A stretch of 64,000 nucleotides of DNA from Gammaproteobacteria bacterium (GTDB lineage Bacteria; Pseudomonadota; Gammaproteobacteria; GRL18): positions 208,694-272,693 of the forward strand of contig JALWRI010000005.1 of assembly GCA_026994225.1 (NCBI GenBank), written 5' to 3'. Under the pieces are notes generated by a model. The model was not told where the DNA came from. It saw only the letters and a program-made list of their open reading frames with translations, and ran no database searches. How positions within the stretch are numbered: position 1 is the stretch's first letter; every line of letters begins with the position of its first letter. The position numbers and the translations under genes were made by a program. Below are positions 47,083-57,153 of this stretch, piece by piece.

Positions 47083-49311
47083 CTAGAACTTAAATGGGCT
47101 TAAACCAATTTCTTCAATGGTTTTTGCCATATCATCAATGAGTTGTGGGGCACGTTTAATGTCTGTAATTGCAACTTCGTGTACGGCCACACGTTCTTCT
47201 TCCAGATTTAAGGTTTGTAAGGTATCGGCAACTTTACTTAAGCGATAGTGTGCCATTTCTGAACCTTTGACAAAGTGACATTGATAGTCCACTCCCTTTT
47301 TACATCCCATCATAACGACCCCATCATAACCACTATTTAAGGCATCAGTGATAAAGATAGTATTCATAGAACCTAAGCAACGTACTGGTACAACCCGTAC
47401 ATAAGGACTATATTCCACCCGATTAAGGGCTGCCATATCTAATGCAGGGTATGCATCATTTTCACAGGCTAAAACAAGAATACGTGGTTTTTCTTCCGAT
47501 TCTTCAGGTATCTCTACTGCTTTAATTTGTTGCCCTACGGTATCAATAGAATAATTCTCAAATGAAATAACCCGTACTGGACAAGCTCCCATACATGTGC
47601 CACAACGGCGGCAACGGGATTCATTATATTGTGGGTAGCCTTTTTCATCTTCATTAATAGCACCAAAAGGGCATTCCACCGTACAGCGTTTACATTGAGT
47701 ACAGCCTTCTTTGCGGAAACTAGGAAAACTTAAATCACCAGAACGAGGGTGAGCAGCACGTCCTTTACCGGCATTTTCTACCGCTTGTATTGCTTTCATT
47801 GCTGCACCGGTTGCATCATCTGCTGCTTGTTTCGTGTCCATAGGACGACGCACAGGGCCTGCTGCATAAATGCCGGTACGGCGTGTTTCATACGGAAAGC
47901 AAATAAAGTGTGAATCGACAAAGCCATTGACTAACTGAGGCATATCTGGCCCTTGACGATATTGCAGGTTTAAAATGGATTCCACTGGTACAGCTACTTC
48001 TGTACTATCGGCATCTTCATCTTCTTTTACGGCATCAATATTGACACCCGAATTAGCGATCATACCTGTCGCCAAAACCACTAAATCAACATCTAAAGTG
48101 CTATCTTCATCAAGAATAATATCTTTATAGTTAACACTTAAGTTACCATTATTATTAGCAATCGTATTGACAGTACCTTTGGTAAAGGTAATACCTTTAT
48201 CTTGTCCGCTACGATAAAAGTCTTCACCGCCAGCACCTGGAGTACGTAAATCGGTATAGATAACATTAGTATAAATATCGGGATTACTATCTTTAAAGTA
48301 CATTGCCTGTTTGATACTGGTATTACAGCAAAAACCTGAACAATAAGATAAATGTCCTTCTTTTTGACTACGTTGTCCAGCACATTGAACAAAAATCACT
48401 CGTTCTACTTCTTTACCATCAGAGGGACGTTTAATTGCTCCACCACTGGCTTCTTTTGCTAAGGCTTCTAACTCTAATTGCGTAATTACATCAGCATTAT
48501 CGGTGTAAGCAAATTCAGTTAATTGATTAGCATCATAAGCGGTAAAACCACTGGCTTGAATAATAGAACCAAACGTTTCATTGATAGTATTACCACTTTC
48601 AGCACTAATGGATACGGTAAACCGCCCTGGCGCACCTTCTGTATTAGTGATTTTGGATTGTAAATGTACGGTAATATTAGGGTCAGCGGCTATTAAAGCA
48701 GTTAATTCTGTTACACCCGTATCTTCAGGATCACGATAAGGACTATGCGTAGGTACTTTTTTATGTAATTTCCCAGCTGTACCGCCTAAGCTATCACTTT
48801 TTTCTACGATAGTTACCAGGTATCCGGCTTTAGATGATTCCAATGCAGAAGTCATACCGGTATAACCGCCACCTACTACTAAAATATGTTTATTTAGTGT
48901 CTGTTCATGGCTTGGATCAGGGGTGTGCATAAATTTAACTTCTGTGCAGCCCATACGTACATAATCATTTGCCATTTCTTGAGTTGTTTCTTTTGCTTCA
49001 TCGGTTTCAGGACGGATCCAAATAACCCCTTCACGCAAATTAACCCGGGTCATAGCAATATCATCAAAGCGAAATGCTTCTGTTTTGGCACGTCGAGAAC
49101 ATGCTGCAATAACTAAACGGTTTATTTCACCTTTATCAATATCTTCACGGATCATTTCCACGCCAACTTGACTACATAGAAAGTCATGTTGCTTGGCTAA
49201 TACTGCACCTCCTTCACCAGTTGCAATATTTTCTAATTGATCGGTATCCAGACGGTGTCCAAGATCACAACCTTTACAAATATAGGTACCTGTTTTGATT
49301 ACTTCCGCCAC
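47083..49311 (-). CDS. qmoB: QmoB-like flavin/iron-sulfur oxidoreductase subunit
   Basis: HdrA-like subunit linked to APS reductase electron transfer. GTG 49311 (GGAGGA seven bases upstream) gives 742 residues. An upstream in-frame ATG would add a Cys-rich stretch that is only the reverse frame of qmoA's end. Order: N-terminal CKGCDLG, FAD-binding VVGGGYTGMTSALESS (about residues 145–160), two ferredoxin motifs (CTQCKRCTVEC, CRRCGTCMGAC, about 535–585), and a C-terminal MvhD-like domain (VRVVPVRCLGSMN, MMGCKKGVDYQCHF). Confidence 0.92.
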   Translation of the reverse strand: MAEVIKTGTYICKGCDLGHRLDTDQLENIATGEGGAVLAKQHDFLCSQVGVEMIREDIDKGEINRLVIAACSRRAKTEAFRFDDIAMTRVNLREGVIWIRPETDEAKETTQEMANDYVRMGCTEVKFMHTPDPSHEQTLNKHILVVGGGYTGMTSALESSKAGYLVTIVEKSDSLGGTAGKLHKKVPTHSPYRDPEDTGVTELTALIAADPNITVHLQSKITNTEGAPGRFTVSISAESGNTINETFGSIIQASGFTAYDANQLTEFAYTDNADVITQLELEALAKEASGGAIKRPSDGKEVERVIFVQCAGQRSQKEGHLSYCSGFCCNTSIKQAMYFKDSNPDIYTNVIYTDLRTPGAGGEDFYRSGQDKGITFTKGTVNTIANNNGNLSVNYKDIILDEDSTLDVDLVVLATGMIANSGVNIDAVKEDEDADSTEVAVPVESILNLQYRQGPDMPQLVNGFVDSHFICFPYETRRTGIYAAGPVRRPMDTKQAADDATGAAMKAIQAVENAGKGRAAHPRSGDLSFPSFRKEGCTQCKRCTVECPFGAINEDEKGYPQYNESRCRRCGTCMGACPVRVISFENYSIDTVGQQIKAVEIPEESEEKPRILVLACENDAYPALDMAALNRVEYSPYVRVVPVRCLGSMNTIFITDALNSGYDGVVMMGCKKGVDYQCHFVKGSEMAHYRLSKVADTLQTLNLEEERVAVHEVAITDIKRAPQLIDDMAKTIEEIGLSPFKF

Positions 49312-49313
49312 AA

Positions 49314-50600
49314 TTAATCCTCCGCTCTGGCAACACGATTTACAACTTGAACAGCACGTAAAGCACTGGCTGTTGCATTTTGTACAGCACGATTGACATC
49401 CAAGGCATCCGATGCACATCCTGCAGCAAAAATACCTCCATTTTTATTATCAGCTTCAATAAAACCGTTATTATTTAATACAATTTCAACAGGGAAGATA
49501 TCTTTATCCACGCTAGGTTCCATACCTACTGCCAAAACGACTAATTCATGTGGATTACTGTAGCGATGATAGCCTTCTGTATTAACACCATTTAGAACTG
49601 GATTGCCGGTTTTCTTATCTTCTACAATATTAGCCACTTTGGACTTAATAAAGGTGACATTGTCATCATCTTGTACTTTTTGATAAAAATCTTCAAAACG
49701 GTCAATCGCCCGAATATCAATATAGTAAATGGAGGCTTTACCTTCATCGGCATATTTTTCACGGACATAAGTGCTTTGTTTTAATGATGCCATACAGCAA
49801 ATACGGGAACAATGGCGTAAATAATTACGATCACGAGAACCTGCACATTGAATAAAGGCGATGTCTTTAGCTTCTTTACCATCCGAAGGACGTAAAATTT
49901 TTCCACCAGTAGGACCAAATGGATCCATCATGCGTTCAAATTCTACGCTAGTGATAACATTGTCTATTCGGTCATAACCATAAGGTTGAATTTTTGCTGC
50001 ATCAAAAGGTTGCCAACCGGTTGCCCAGATCACTGCACCGGCTTTAATTTCCAGTGTTTCTTCTTGCATATCCAGATCAATGGCATCATATTTACAGGCA
50101 GCTTTGGCTTTATCCGCATCATCCGTACCAATAATGCGTGAATCCAATACAAATTGTTGTGGATAAGCATTATTATAAGGTAAATAAGCCCCCTTACGTT
50201 TATCCATATTGTAATTGAAGTCATTATCAAATTCTGTCTCTACTGCCTCATTACAAGCACCACAAGCTGTACAATTATCATTGACATAACGGGGTTGCAT
50301 TTTAATGGTAGCGGTATAATCACCTTCTGTACCACTAATATCAGAGACCTCAGCTAAAGTGAGTATAGTTAAATTAGTATTAGCTTTAGCCCGACGTTGA
50401 TTAATTTCCATACCACAAGTTGGGTGGCAAAGTTTTGGAAAATATTTATAAAGTTGGGTGACACGACCACCGATAAAAGGACGTTTCTCAATAAGAATCA
50501 CCTGTTTACCAGTTTCGGCAGCTTCCAGTGCGGCAGTCATACCGCTGATACCACCCCCGACAACAAGAATGGTTTGATTGGTTGCGACTACATCCGACAT
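49314..50600 (-). CDS. qmoA: QmoA-like flavin oxidoreductase subunit
   Basis: HdrA-like FAD protein, 428 residues from ATG 50600 (GGAGGGAA upstream); the longer frame up to 50678 lacks a site. FAD motif LVVGGGISGMTAALEAAETG near residue 12, KLCHPTCGMEINQRR, and the iron-sulfur motif CTACGACNEAV are visible. In sulfur oxidisers a Qmo-type complex is thought to pass electrons from APS reductase to the quinone pool. It ends two bases before qmoB, inside its ribosome-binding region. Confidence 0.93.
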   Translation of the reverse strand: MSDVVATNQTILVVGGGISGMTAALEAAETGKQVILIEKRPFIGGRVTQLYKYFPKLCHPTCGMEINQRRAKANTNLTILTLAEVSDISGTEGDYTATIKMQPRYVNDNCTACGACNEAVETEFDNDFNYNMDKRKGAYLPYNNAYPQQFVLDSRIIGTDDADKAKAACKYDAIDLDMQEETLEIKAGAVIWATGWQPFDAAKIQPYGYDRIDNVITSVEFERMMDPFGPTGGKILRPSDGKEAKDIAFIQCAGSRDRNYLRHCSRICCMASLKQSTYVREKYADEGKASIYYIDIRAIDRFEDFYQKVQDDDNVTFIKSKVANIVEDKKTGNPVLNGVNTEGYHRYSNPHELVVLAVGMEPSVDKDIFPVEIVLNNNGFIEADNKNGGIFAAGCASDALDVNRAVQNATASALRAVQVVNRVARAED

Positions 50601-50663
50601 TGAATTCCCTCCGAAGCGGATTAAATTGGAATAGTTAATAAAATAGCTTTTCGTGGGAAATAT

Positions 50664-50669
50664 ATTATA
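50664..50669 (-). promoter_or_regulatory. Possible -10 of the qmo cluster
   Basis: A TATAAT hexamer lies 64 bases before the qmoA ATG on the minus strand. No good -35 is visible at the right spacing. Direct GGTACT repeats occur further upstream (about 50690–50720) and might bind an activator. Confidence 0.3.
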
Positions 50670-50758
50670 CAACCACACAAATCAGTATATGGTACTGGTA
50701 TTTGTAACAAAATGGTACTCTACCTTAAGAGATAATTATTAGAAACAGGAATAGGCTA

Positions 50759-50786
50759 TTGACAGCAAAATAAAAACAGGTAGAAT
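50759..50786 (+). promoter_or_regulatory. Promoter of tRNA-Phe
   Basis: TTGACA (50759–50764, consensus -35), 16 bases, TAGAAT (50781–50786). The predicted start is about 12 bases before the tRNA. Confidence 0.8.
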
Positions 50787-50804
50787 AGGCCATCTCACTT
50801 GTAT

Positions 50805-50880
50805 GGCCAGATAGCTCAGTCGGTAGAGCAAGGGACTGAAAATCCCTGTGTCCCTGGTTCGATTCCAGGTCTGGCCACCA
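50805..50880 (+). tRNA. tRNA-Phe (anticodon GAA)
   Basis: Full cloverleaf: acceptor GGCCAGA pairs with TCTGGCC, anticodon loop CTGAAAA with GAA, T-loop TTCGATT and encoded CCA ending at 50880. Lies between qmoA (divergent) and a gene fragment. Confidence 0.96.
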
Positions 50881-50887
50881 TTCAAAG

Positions 50888-51001
50888 TTCATCGATGTTA
50901 TTCGCAAACTTCAAGCAGAAGCAATCAACTCTGGAGTAGATATACAACATTTTCCTCGTACCGGCAAAAAAGGGGATATACATCAAATTCATTACACTTA
51001 A
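50888..51001 (+). pseudogene. Gene fragment directly after tRNA-Phe
   Basis: An open stretch without a start codon reads FIDVIRKLQAEAINSGVDIQ, then HFPRTGKKGDIHQIHYT and a stop. It looks like the C-terminal end of a protein and begins eight bases after the tRNA CCA. The family is not recognised. A remnant left by an element that integrated at the tRNA 3' end is one explanation. Confidence 0.4.
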
Positions 51002-51061
51002 ATTTAAGTACCCAACCCAAAACTGCATATTGAATACATAAAAAAATACTTTCATCTATAT

Positions 51062-51628
51062 TTACCCACTGTTAAGATAACTTTTCACTGGAGCAAAACT
51101 TTTACGATGCAAAGCAGTAATACCATATTCTTGTAATGCCTTAATATGTTGTTTAGTTGGATAGCCCTTATGCTGTGCAAAACCATATTCCGGGTAATAT
51201 TTATCATAATAGAGCATTTCTTCATCACGTACTTGTTTCGCTATAATGGATGCGGCACTAATTGCCGCTATTTTACTATCCCCTTTAATAATAGCTTCTA
51301 CTGGATAGATAATATTAGGTATCTGATTACCATCAACAAGTACTTGTTCTGGTGCAATAGCTAAATGCATAACTGCCCGTTGCATTGCTAATAAACTCGC
51401 TTGCAGTATATTATACTGATCAATTTCTGACACTTCTGCTCGTCCTAGTGCAAAAGCAAGCGCATTTTTTTGAATAGCATCAAAAGCTATCTGACGCTTT
51501 TTTCCCGATAATTTTTTTGAATCAGCTAATCCTGCCGGCAATTTATTTTCATCCAGAATTACTGCCGCAGCAATCACCGGCCCTGCTAAAGGCCCTCTAC
51601 CTGCTTCATCTACACCGGCTATTATCAT
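51062..51628 (-). CDS. rnhB: Ribonuclease HII
   Basis: Cleaves RNA in RNA–DNA hybrids and at single ribonucleotides. 188 residues. Catalytic DE pair in [16 protein letters not shown], further conserved [10 protein letters not shown], and the DGNQIP and [17 protein letters not shown] segments. It overlaps lpxB by 23 bases. The usual downstream dnaE is not found. Confidence 0.95.
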   Translation of the reverse strand: MIIAGVDEAGRGPLAGPVIAAAVILDENKLPAGLADSKKLSGKKRQIAFDAIQKNALAFALGRAEVSEIDQYNILQASLLAMQRAVMHLAIAPEQVLVDGNQIPNIIYPVEAIIKGDSKIAAISAASIIAKQVRDEEMLYYDKYYPEYGFAQHKGYPTKQHIKALQEYGITALHRKSFAPVKSYLNSG

Positions 51629-52775
51629 AATGTTCTATTATCACTTTTGCTGCAACATAACTGGCATCTTTACGTAATTTTTTATGTAAATGGGTAAATA
51701 GTTGTAATTTTTCTTGCCACTGTGATGTATTAAATAATTGTATTACTTTGGGATATAAGATATGAGCTTTTACATCATTTTGTATCACTTCATCAATAAG
51801 ATTATTCTCAGCGAGTAAATTAGGAATAGAATAATAAGGAATTTTAACGAGATATTTAGCTATTTGATACGTTAAAGGAGATAATTTATATGCCATTAAC
51901 ATCGGTTTTTTTAATAGCATCGCTTCAAGTGTCGCAGTACCTGAAGCAAGCAATATAGCATCAGAAACTTGCATAATCTGTCTGGAATTTCCAACACTTA
52001 TACGTATATCAAAATCAGCAGGTAATGAAAATTGTTGTAAATGCTGTTCAAAGACTGTTTTGGTACTGTTATTTATAAATACCACTAAAAAGGTTATCTT
52101 TAATTCACTTTGATGACATTGCAATAACGTTTCAATAAAGGGAGTGGCTAAACGATTTACCTCAGAAATACGACTTCCAGGTAATACTGCCAGTAATTTA
52201 TTCTGATCGGGTAAATCTAAATAGGTTTTTAGTTTATTCTGTTCTATGATACGCTCTGTGCTTGAAAGTAAAGGAATCTCATCTGCTAAAGTATGCCCTA
52301 CACAATGTACTGGCATAGCATATTGTTGATAAAATTTTTCTTCAAAAGGAAATAATGTCAGCATTAAATCAATACACTGTACTATCTTATGTATACGAGA
52401 CTGCCGCCATGCCCATACAGAAGGACTCACATAATGTACAATAAAAGTAGTCGTATTTTTTTTTAGTTGCCAAGCCATACGCAAGTTAAAATCAGGCGCA
52501 TCAATACCAATAAATATATCAGGAGGATTAGCTTTCCAATAAGTACTCACAGTATTAAAAATACCACGAATTTCACGATAATGCGATAAAACCTCAAACA
52601 AGCCCATCACTGAAAGTTTTTCTGCTGGAAACAAGGTATTACAACCCAATTTCTGCATTTTCGTGCCTGCAATACCTTCAAATTGACATTCTGGATAAAT
52701 ACCTAATAATGCCGTCATCAATGATGCACCGAGTATATCCCCCGATGCTTCACCTACACAAATACCAATACGCAC
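51606..52775 (-). CDS. lpxB: Lipid-A-disaccharide synthase
   Basis: Joins UDP-2,3-diacylglucosamine and lipid X. 389 residues. Conserved N-terminus [68 protein letters not shown] and [18 protein letters not shown]. It starts two bases after the fabZ stop; the lpxA gene normally found between fabZ and lpxB is absent. Confidence 0.95.
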   Translation of the reverse strand: MRIGICVGEASGDILGASLMTALLGIYPECQFEGIAGTKMQKLGCNTLFPAEKLSVMGLFEVLSHYREIRGIFNTVSTYWKANPPDIFIGIDAPDFNLRMAWQLKKNTTTFIVHYVSPSVWAWRQSRIHKIVQCIDLMLTLFPFEEKFYQQYAMPVHCVGHTLADEIPLLSSTERIIEQNKLKTYLDLPDQNKLLAVLPGSRISEVNRLATPFIETLLQCHQSELKITFLVVFINNSTKTVFEQHLQQFSLPADFDIRISVGNSRQIMQVSDAILLASGTATLEAMLLKKPMLMAYKLSPLTYQIAKYLVKIPYYSIPNLLAENNLIDEVIQNDVKAHILYPKVIQLFNTSQWQEKLQLFTHLHKKLRKDASYVAAKVIIEHYDNSRCR

Positions 52776-52777
52776 AA

Positions 52778-53221
52778 TTATAATTGTTTTTCAGCGCACA
52801 TAATTTCAGCAGAAGCGACCACGACACCTTCCACTTTTGCTACACCCTTAAATTTCCACATATTACGTTTACTTTTTAAGGTATTGACATCAATCACTAA
52901 CTGATCACCCGGTTCAACGGTTTTACGGAAACGAGCCTTATCAATAGAAACCAAAAAATATAATGATCCTTGCTTTGGTTGTTCATTAATACTCTTAAAA
53001 GCCAAAATACCTGTAGCTTGCGCTATAGCTTCTAAAATAAGCACTCCAGGCATCACTGGCCATTGAGGAAAATGTCCCTGAAAAAAGTTTTCATTATAGG
53101 TGACATTTTTTATAGCCGTTAATGTCTTTCCCGATTCATAACTTGTTACACGATCAATTAACAAGAAAGGATATCTATGTGGTAGATACTCCATAATTTC
53201 GTTGATATTTAATTCGTTCAA
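52778..53221 (-). CDS. fabZ: (3R)-hydroxyacyl-ACP dehydratase FabZ
   Basis: Fatty-acid elongation dehydratase. 147 residues with [13 protein letters not shown], containing catalytic His, and [19 protein letters not shown], containing catalytic Glu. Length is normal. Between lpxD and lpxB. Confidence 0.96.
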   Translation of the reverse strand: MNELNINEIMEYLPHRYPFLLIDRVTSYESGKTLTAIKNVTYNENFFQGHFPQWPVMPGVLILEAIAQATGILAFKSINEQPKQGSLYFLVSIDKARFRKTVEPGDQLVIDVNTLKSKRNMWKFKGVAKVEGVVVASAEIMCAEKQL

Positions 53222-53266
53222 TAGCTTAAACCTTTGATATTAATAATAAAATTATTTTACCGTTTA

Positions 53267-54295
53267 CTATTTTTCCATTAGTTTTTGTTCTAAATACTTT
53301 ATTCGTTTTGCCATATCATCTAATTGTTTATAACGTGCCGCACTTTTATGCCAATGTTGGTTATCCATAAAAGGCGTTCCAGATGAATAGACTCCTGATT
53401 TATCAACAGAACGCATGACAAAACTCATTGCAGTAATATGTACATGATCTGCCATGACAGAATGTCCTATAATGCCACTACCGCCACCAATCGCACAATG
53501 CTTACCTATTTTTGCACTTCCTGCAATACCAACACACGCTGCAATAGCAGTATGTTCTCCTATCTCTACATTATGTGCAATTTGAATTAAGTTATCTAAT
53601 TTCACCCCATTGTGAATAATGGTATCACCAATAGCCCCTCGATCAATGGTGGTGTTTGCACCAATTTCTACATCATCACCGATGATTACCGAGCCAATTT
53701 GGGGTACTTTTTGCCATTTTCCTTTGGCTTTTGCTATCCCAAAACCATCACTACCTATTACTACCCCTGGATGTATAATGGTACGTTTTCCTATTTTAAC
53801 ATCCTTACATACTGTTACATTAGGTGCTAAACGGGTATTTGCACCAATCTGGACATTATCTGCAATCACACATCCAGCAGCGATACTGACACCTTCTTCT
53901 AGTAACACTTTGTTACCAATAACAACATTGGCTGCAAGCGATACATGCTCTGCTATATCTACATCATCAGCAAGTTGTACACTACTGTGTATGCCACCTG
54001 GTATGATCGCTTCACTATATAGCTTTTCAGCGATTAATGCATACGCTAAATAGGGATCATCCACAATAATCGCATTCCCCAAATAACCTACTAGAGACTT
54101 TTTATCTAAAATCACCGCTGAAGCATGTGTTGTCGATAAAAATGGCTGATATTGTTTATTAGCTAAAAAACTAATATCCCCTGATTTTGCATTTTCTAAC
54201 GTACCTACACCTGTAATCAGAGTCTCTTTATCGCCTTGTACTTCTCCCGATACCCAAGCTGCTACGTCACTTAATTTTGCCGTCCTTATTGGCAT
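53267..54295 (-). CDS. lpxD: UDP-3-O-acylglucosamine N-acyltransferase
   Basis: Third step of lipid A synthesis. 342 residues. A uridine-binding N-terminal domain ([17 protein letters not shown]) is followed by a left-handed beta-helix of hexapeptide repeats (about residues 100–280, such as [20 protein letters not shown]), with catalytic His in [17 protein letters not shown]. The C-terminal helix ends the chain. Downstream of skp and bamA. Confidence 0.95.
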   Translation of the reverse strand: MPIRTAKLSDVAAWVSGEVQGDKETLITGVGTLENAKSGDISFLANKQYQPFLSTTHASAVILDKKSLVGYLGNAIIVDDPYLAYALIAEKLYSEAIIPGGIHSSVQLADDVDIAEHVSLAANVVIGNKVLLEEGVSIAAGCVIADNVQIGANTRLAPNVTVCKDVKIGKRTIIHPGVVIGSDGFGIAKAKGKWQKVPQIGSVIIGDDVEIGANTTIDRGAIGDTIIHNGVKLDNLIQIAHNVEIGEHTAIAACVGIAGSAKIGKHCAIGGGSGIIGHSVMADHVHITAMSFVMRSVDKSGVYSSGTPFMDNQHWHKSAARYKQLDDMAKRIKYLEQKLMEK

Positions 54296-54314
54296 ATATT
54301 ATCCTTTCGTTTTA

Positions 54315-54827
54315 TTACTTAATTTTATTTAATTCTTTTAATACACTTTTAGTAATATTGGCTTTACTGTCGGGTGCTAAATAAATCACACCTTCCGATA
54401 AAATAAAATCATATTTTCCTTTTTTTGCTACCAATAAAATGGCTTTTGATACTTTTTTCTGTAGCTTGGCGAGTTCTTCATTACGGCGAATATTAAAATC
54501 TTCCCTAAATTCTTCTTGTAAACGTTTCATTTTACGCTTTTTAGATAACAGTTCTTTTTCTAAATTTCGTATAGCGTCTTTTGACAAGGTCAACGTATCT
54601 CGTTTTAAACGCCCTTGTAAGGCTTCCATTTTCTTTTGTAAAGTAACTAATTCTTCATCTCGTCCAGCAAATTCTTTTTGTAATTTATTCCGTGCTGCTT
54701 CTGCTTGTGGTGCTTTTTCCAATAACACAGAACGATCAATCACCCCAATTTTCACTTCTGCATAAGCGGCACAAGAACCCCATAACAATATAACACTGAT
54801 CACTTGAATAACTTTTTTCAATTGCAT
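54315..54827 (-). CDS. skp: Periplasmic chaperone Skp/OmpH
   Basis: Escorts outer-membrane proteins to BamA. 170 residues from ATG 54827 (GGGAG upstream); an in-frame extension to 54917 overlaps bamA and spoils the signal peptide. The signal peptide ends at AAYA. The rest is the Skp-type coiled coil, beginning VKIGVIDRSVLLEKAPQAEA, with very high Lys/Glu/Leu content. It lies 31 bases after bamA. Confidence 0.92.
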   Translation of the reverse strand: MQLKKVIQVISVILLWGSCAAYAEVKIGVIDRSVLLEKAPQAEAARNKLQKEFAGRDEELVTLQKKMEALQGRLKRDTLTLSKDAIRNLEKELLSKKRKMKRLQEEFREDFNIRRNEELAKLQKKVSKAILLVAKKGKYDFILSEGVIYLAPDSKANITKSVLKELNKIK

Positions 54828-54858
54828 ATCTCCCTTTATAAAACTAAACAAAAAAGAC

Positions 54859-57150
54859 CTAAAAACTACTACCAAAAGTAAATTGAAAGACTTGTTTATC
54901 ATCGCCATCCTGTTCATTCAATGGTGTGCCGAGACTAAATTTTAATAAACCAAATGGACTTAACCATGCCATAGCAACCCCTGAAGAATACCGAATTTCC
55001 CCTAAATCAACCGCATTCCACTCTTTATACACATTTCCTGCATCAACAAAACCACTCAAACGCACTGAACGGGAATCTTTGACAAAAGGCATTGGAAAAA
55101 TCACCTCTGCATTCATCACTAATTTTACAGTCCCTCCAATCGGATCGTTCGTTTTCTTATCTCTAGGTCCTAGTGTATTATCGTCAAAGCCTCTAACACT
55201 CCCTATACCGCCTACAAAGAAATATTCAAAAGGAGGCACATCATTCGTTTGACTATAACTATCTGCATAACCGACATTACCATTGAGTAATAAGGTTAAT
55301 TTTTTACTCAATGGAAAAAAACGTTGTTGCCGATAACGTAATTTATAATATTCTAAATCTAATCCAGGGATCGCTATTTCTGCTGATAAACTTTGATACC
55401 CTCCACGATTAGGGAATATAGCACGGTTTCGGGAATCATGCGACCATCCTATGGTTGTTAATAAAACGTTATATTGATCCCCTTGTGCCTCAATAAAATC
55501 TAAAATATGTTGTGATACATCCTCTTCATTTTGAATATTAATTTTGGTTCTTTCAAAACGCAAGCCAGTACGAATACGATCATACTCATTAATAGGAATA
55601 CCAAAAATAACACCTCCTGTTATCACATCTAAATTATAATTAGATAAGTTATTTTGGTTGGCATCGGTTTCACGATAGCTAAAATTAAATGCTCGACTAA
55701 TACCATCCAGGGTATAGTAGGGATCAGAAAAAGAGAAACTATAAATCGTATTTACTCTGCTATTGTTAAACGCCATGCTGTAACGATTTCCCGTCCCTAA
55801 GAAATTATCTTGCGTTAAACTGAAATTGACTAAAAAACCTTGCGACTGAGAAAATCCTACACCGGCATTGAAACTTCCCGTTGATTGCTCTTCTACAGAA
55901 AAATTAATATCTACTTGGTCATTCGTATTCAAAACAGCAGGGGTTTCAACATTCACATCTTTAAAAAAACCTAATTTATTTAAACGGGTACGGGAACGTT
56001 CTACTTTTTGCGTAGCTATCCAACCACTTTCCATCTGACGTATTTCACGCCGAATTACTTTATCTGATGTTTTCGTATTCCCTTGAATATTAATCCGCCG
56101 TACATATACTCGTCGTCCTGGATCAATAAAAAAGGTTAATGCCACTGTTTTATTTTCTTCATCCACCTCAGGAATGGGATTGACATTAGCAAAAGCATAA
56201 CCTTCATTTTCCAATCGCTTAATAATATAATCACTGGTTACGGTAATACGCTTACGAGAGAAAATATCTTCACTGTTAATTTTTACTAATGGAAATAACT
56301 CTTTCGCATCAACGACCAAATCACCCGCTAAACGTACCTCACCAGTAGTATATTGTTCTCCTTCAGTAATATTAAGTGTAATATAAATATTTTTTTTATC
56401 TGGGGTAATGGAAACTTGTGTTGAATCAATAGAAAAATTAATGTATCCCCGATCCAGATAAAAGGCTCTTAATTTTTCTACATCACCTGTTAGTTTGATT
56501 TTAGAATATTGATCATTTTTAGTGTAAAAAGAAAATAAGGTCGGCGTACTTAATTCAAACTCTTCTAATAGCTCTTCTTCACTAAAAGCATGATTTCCAA
56601 CAATATTAATTCGATGAATTTTAGCCACATCGCCTTCTACAATCGTTACTTTAATAGCCACCCTATTTCTTTCCAAAGGGGTTATTGTATTTTTAATTTT
56701 AACCCCGTATTTACCTCTGCTGAAATATTGCTGTTCTAATTCCTGAATAACTTTATCTAATACTGAACGATTATAAGTACGTCCTTCAGCAAAGCCAATT
56801 TGTTTCAATGCCTCTTCCAATTGCTCTGTTTCAATATCTGAATTTCCATCAAATTCAATACTTGATATTGCTGAGCGTTCCTTTACAAAGACAATTAATG
56901 TATCGTCTTCTCGTTCTAACTGTACATCATCAAAAAAACCAGTCTTGAATAATGCTTTTAAAGATTGTATCAAACTTTGTTCCGTTACTTCATCACCAAT
57001 TTTAAGCGGTAAATAGTTAAATATGGTTCCTGCTGAAATACGTTGTAAACCTTCTGTACGAATATCTTGTATAACAAAATTTTCCATCGCATACGCTTGT
57101 AAATAAAAACACATTAAACATATCGTAGTAATTTTTTTTATAAAATCCAT
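54859..57150 (-). CDS. bamA: Outer-membrane protein assembly factor BamA
   Basis: Inserts beta-barrel proteins into the outer membrane. 763 residues with signal peptide (ends near AYA-ME, residue 22). Five POTRA domains follow (about residues 25–420; e.g. DIRTEGLQRISAGTIFNYLP, IHRINIVGNHAFSEEELLEE, VRRINIQGNTKTSDKVIRRE). The C-terminal 16-strand barrel has the VRGF motif in GIGSVRGFDDNTLGPRD, and a terminal Phe. Between rseP and skp as usual. Confidence 0.96.
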   Translation of the reverse strand: MDFIKKITTICLMCFYLQAYAMENFVIQDIRTEGLQRISAGTIFNYLPLKIGDEVTEQSLIQSLKALFKTGFFDDVQLEREDDTLIVFVKERSAISSIEFDGNSDIETEQLEEALKQIGFAEGRTYNRSVLDKVIQELEQQYFSRGKYGVKIKNTITPLERNRVAIKVTIVEGDVAKIHRINIVGNHAFSEEELLEEFELSTPTLFSFYTKNDQYSKIKLTGDVEKLRAFYLDRGYINFSIDSTQVSITPDKKNIYITLNITEGEQYTTGEVRLAGDLVVDAKELFPLVKINSEDIFSRKRITVTSDYIIKRLENEGYAFANVNPIPEVDEENKTVALTFFIDPGRRVYVRRINIQGNTKTSDKVIRREIRQMESGWIATQKVERSRTRLNKLGFFKDVNVETPAVLNTNDQVDINFSVEEQSTGSFNAGVGFSQSQGFLVNFSLTQDNFLGTGNRYSMAFNNSRVNTIYSFSFSDPYYTLDGISRAFNFSYRETDANQNNLSNYNLDVITGGVIFGIPINEYDRIRTGLRFERTKINIQNEEDVSQHILDFIEAQGDQYNVLLTTIGWSHDSRNRAIFPNRGGYQSLSAEIAIPGLDLEYYKLRYRQQRFFPLSKKLTLLLNGNVGYADSYSQTNDVPPFEYFFVGGIGSVRGFDDNTLGPRDKKTNDPIGGTVKLVMNAEVIFPMPFVKDSRSVRLSGFVDAGNVYKEWNAVDLGEIRYSSGVAMAWLSPFGLLKFSLGTPLNEQDGDDKQVFQFTFGSSF

Positions 57151-57153
57151 TAC

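Noticed and set aside
49312..49419. Cys-rich N-terminal extension of QmoB
   Set aside because: It lies inside the qmoA coding end in another frame; GTG 49311 with GGAGGA gives the family N-terminus.
53619..54053. 144-codon frame opposite lpxD
   Set aside because: Antisense of the hexapeptide-repeat region; Pro/Thr-rich nonsense.
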